Source of the DNA: an uncultured Campylobacter sp.
GTDB lineage: Bacteria; Campylobacterota; Campylobacteria; Campylobacterales; Campylobacteraceae
Length of the DNA: 5,447 nucleotides
NCBI RefSeq assembly: GCF_905371695.1
Contig: NZ_CAJPMA010000100.1
Span: forward strand, 1-5,447
Direction: 5' to 3'
Part shown: positions 5,258-5,447 of the stretch, piece by piece
Position numbering within the stretch: the stretch's first letter is position 1
Layout: every line of letters starts with the position of its first letter
Position numbers and translations under genes: made by a program
The notes under the pieces: generated by a model
The model's input: only the letters and a program-made list of their open reading frames with translations
Told to the model about the DNA's origin: nothing
Databases searched by the model: none

Positions 5258-5447
5258 AATCTTGTCTTTTGAGTGCTTTTTGCGTAGCTTTGCTTCCCTT
5301 GCAGTCGCAACTGCGAGCAGGCGAAAAAATTTTGCGCGGCAGACTGTTTTTGCTTGCAGTTACTAGCAATTTCAATCAAAATCTATGCTGTGCTAAATTT
5401 ATCAGCGCAACCTCAAAAATTGTCTCAAAACAAGCGTAGTGTTTTTT
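5258..5447. other. dcd downstream region, no convincing gene
   Basis: A rightward frame is open from before 5258 to a stop at 5437-5439. Its only start candidates are TTG codons (first at 5269, which would give 56 codons), with no ribosome binding site, and the translation is a low-information Leu/Ser/Cys-rich string. CTTGCAGT (5298-5305) pairs with ACTGCGAG (5310-5317) around CGCA, with one G-U pair, but no T tract follows directly. CTTGCAGT recurs at 5353-5360. AAAACA (5427-5432) can pair with TGTTTT (5440-5445), the latter running into the window edge, so a terminator could lie there. Non-coding DNA or part of a dispersed intergenic repeat seems most likely. Confidence 0.4.

Overview
The window looks like chromosomal DNA of a Campylobacterota member, most likely a Campylobacter of moderate GC content (the C. 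rectus / showae / concisus side of the genus rather than C. jejuni). Three things suggest this. The intergenic DNA is rich in short AAATTT/AAAATTTT words. The recognisable promoters are extended -10 boxes without a clear -35. The right half has the order accC-accB (leftward) and dcd (rightward), which I recall from C. jejuni. The genus call is an inference, not a database result.

Left part (1 to about 1550): a very AT-rich flank leads into a rightward tyrosine recombinase gene (285-1439), the only accessory gene visible. No other phage or island gene is in the window, so this is either the right edge of an element lying mostly to the left, or a stranded integrase. Just after its stop codon lies a 32-bp imperfect dyad (12-bp arms, 8-bp spacer), then two spaced direct repeats and a small hairpin. 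This layout resembles a recombination core with arm sites. An extended -10 promoter almost identical to that of dcd overlaps the dyad and points into DNA with no clear gene.

Middle (about 1550-2770): 1553-1989 has no convincing gene, though both strands carry short open stretches that could be an eroded gene or a dispersed repeat. A leftward gene then encodes a secreted DUF1287 protein (1990-2532) with its own promoter. An intergenic stretch with nested inverted repeats and a probable accC terminator follows.

Right part (2770-5257): accB and accC form a tight leftward operon for the biotin carrier and biotin carboxylase of acetyl-CoA carboxylase (first step of fatty acid synthesis). dcd (dCTP deaminase, dUMP/dTTP supply) is transcribed away from them from a shared 144-bp divergent promoter region. 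The last 190 bases hold no convincing gene.

I do not see a clear new defence or mobile system. The most interesting signal is the structured DNA immediately downstream of the integrase.
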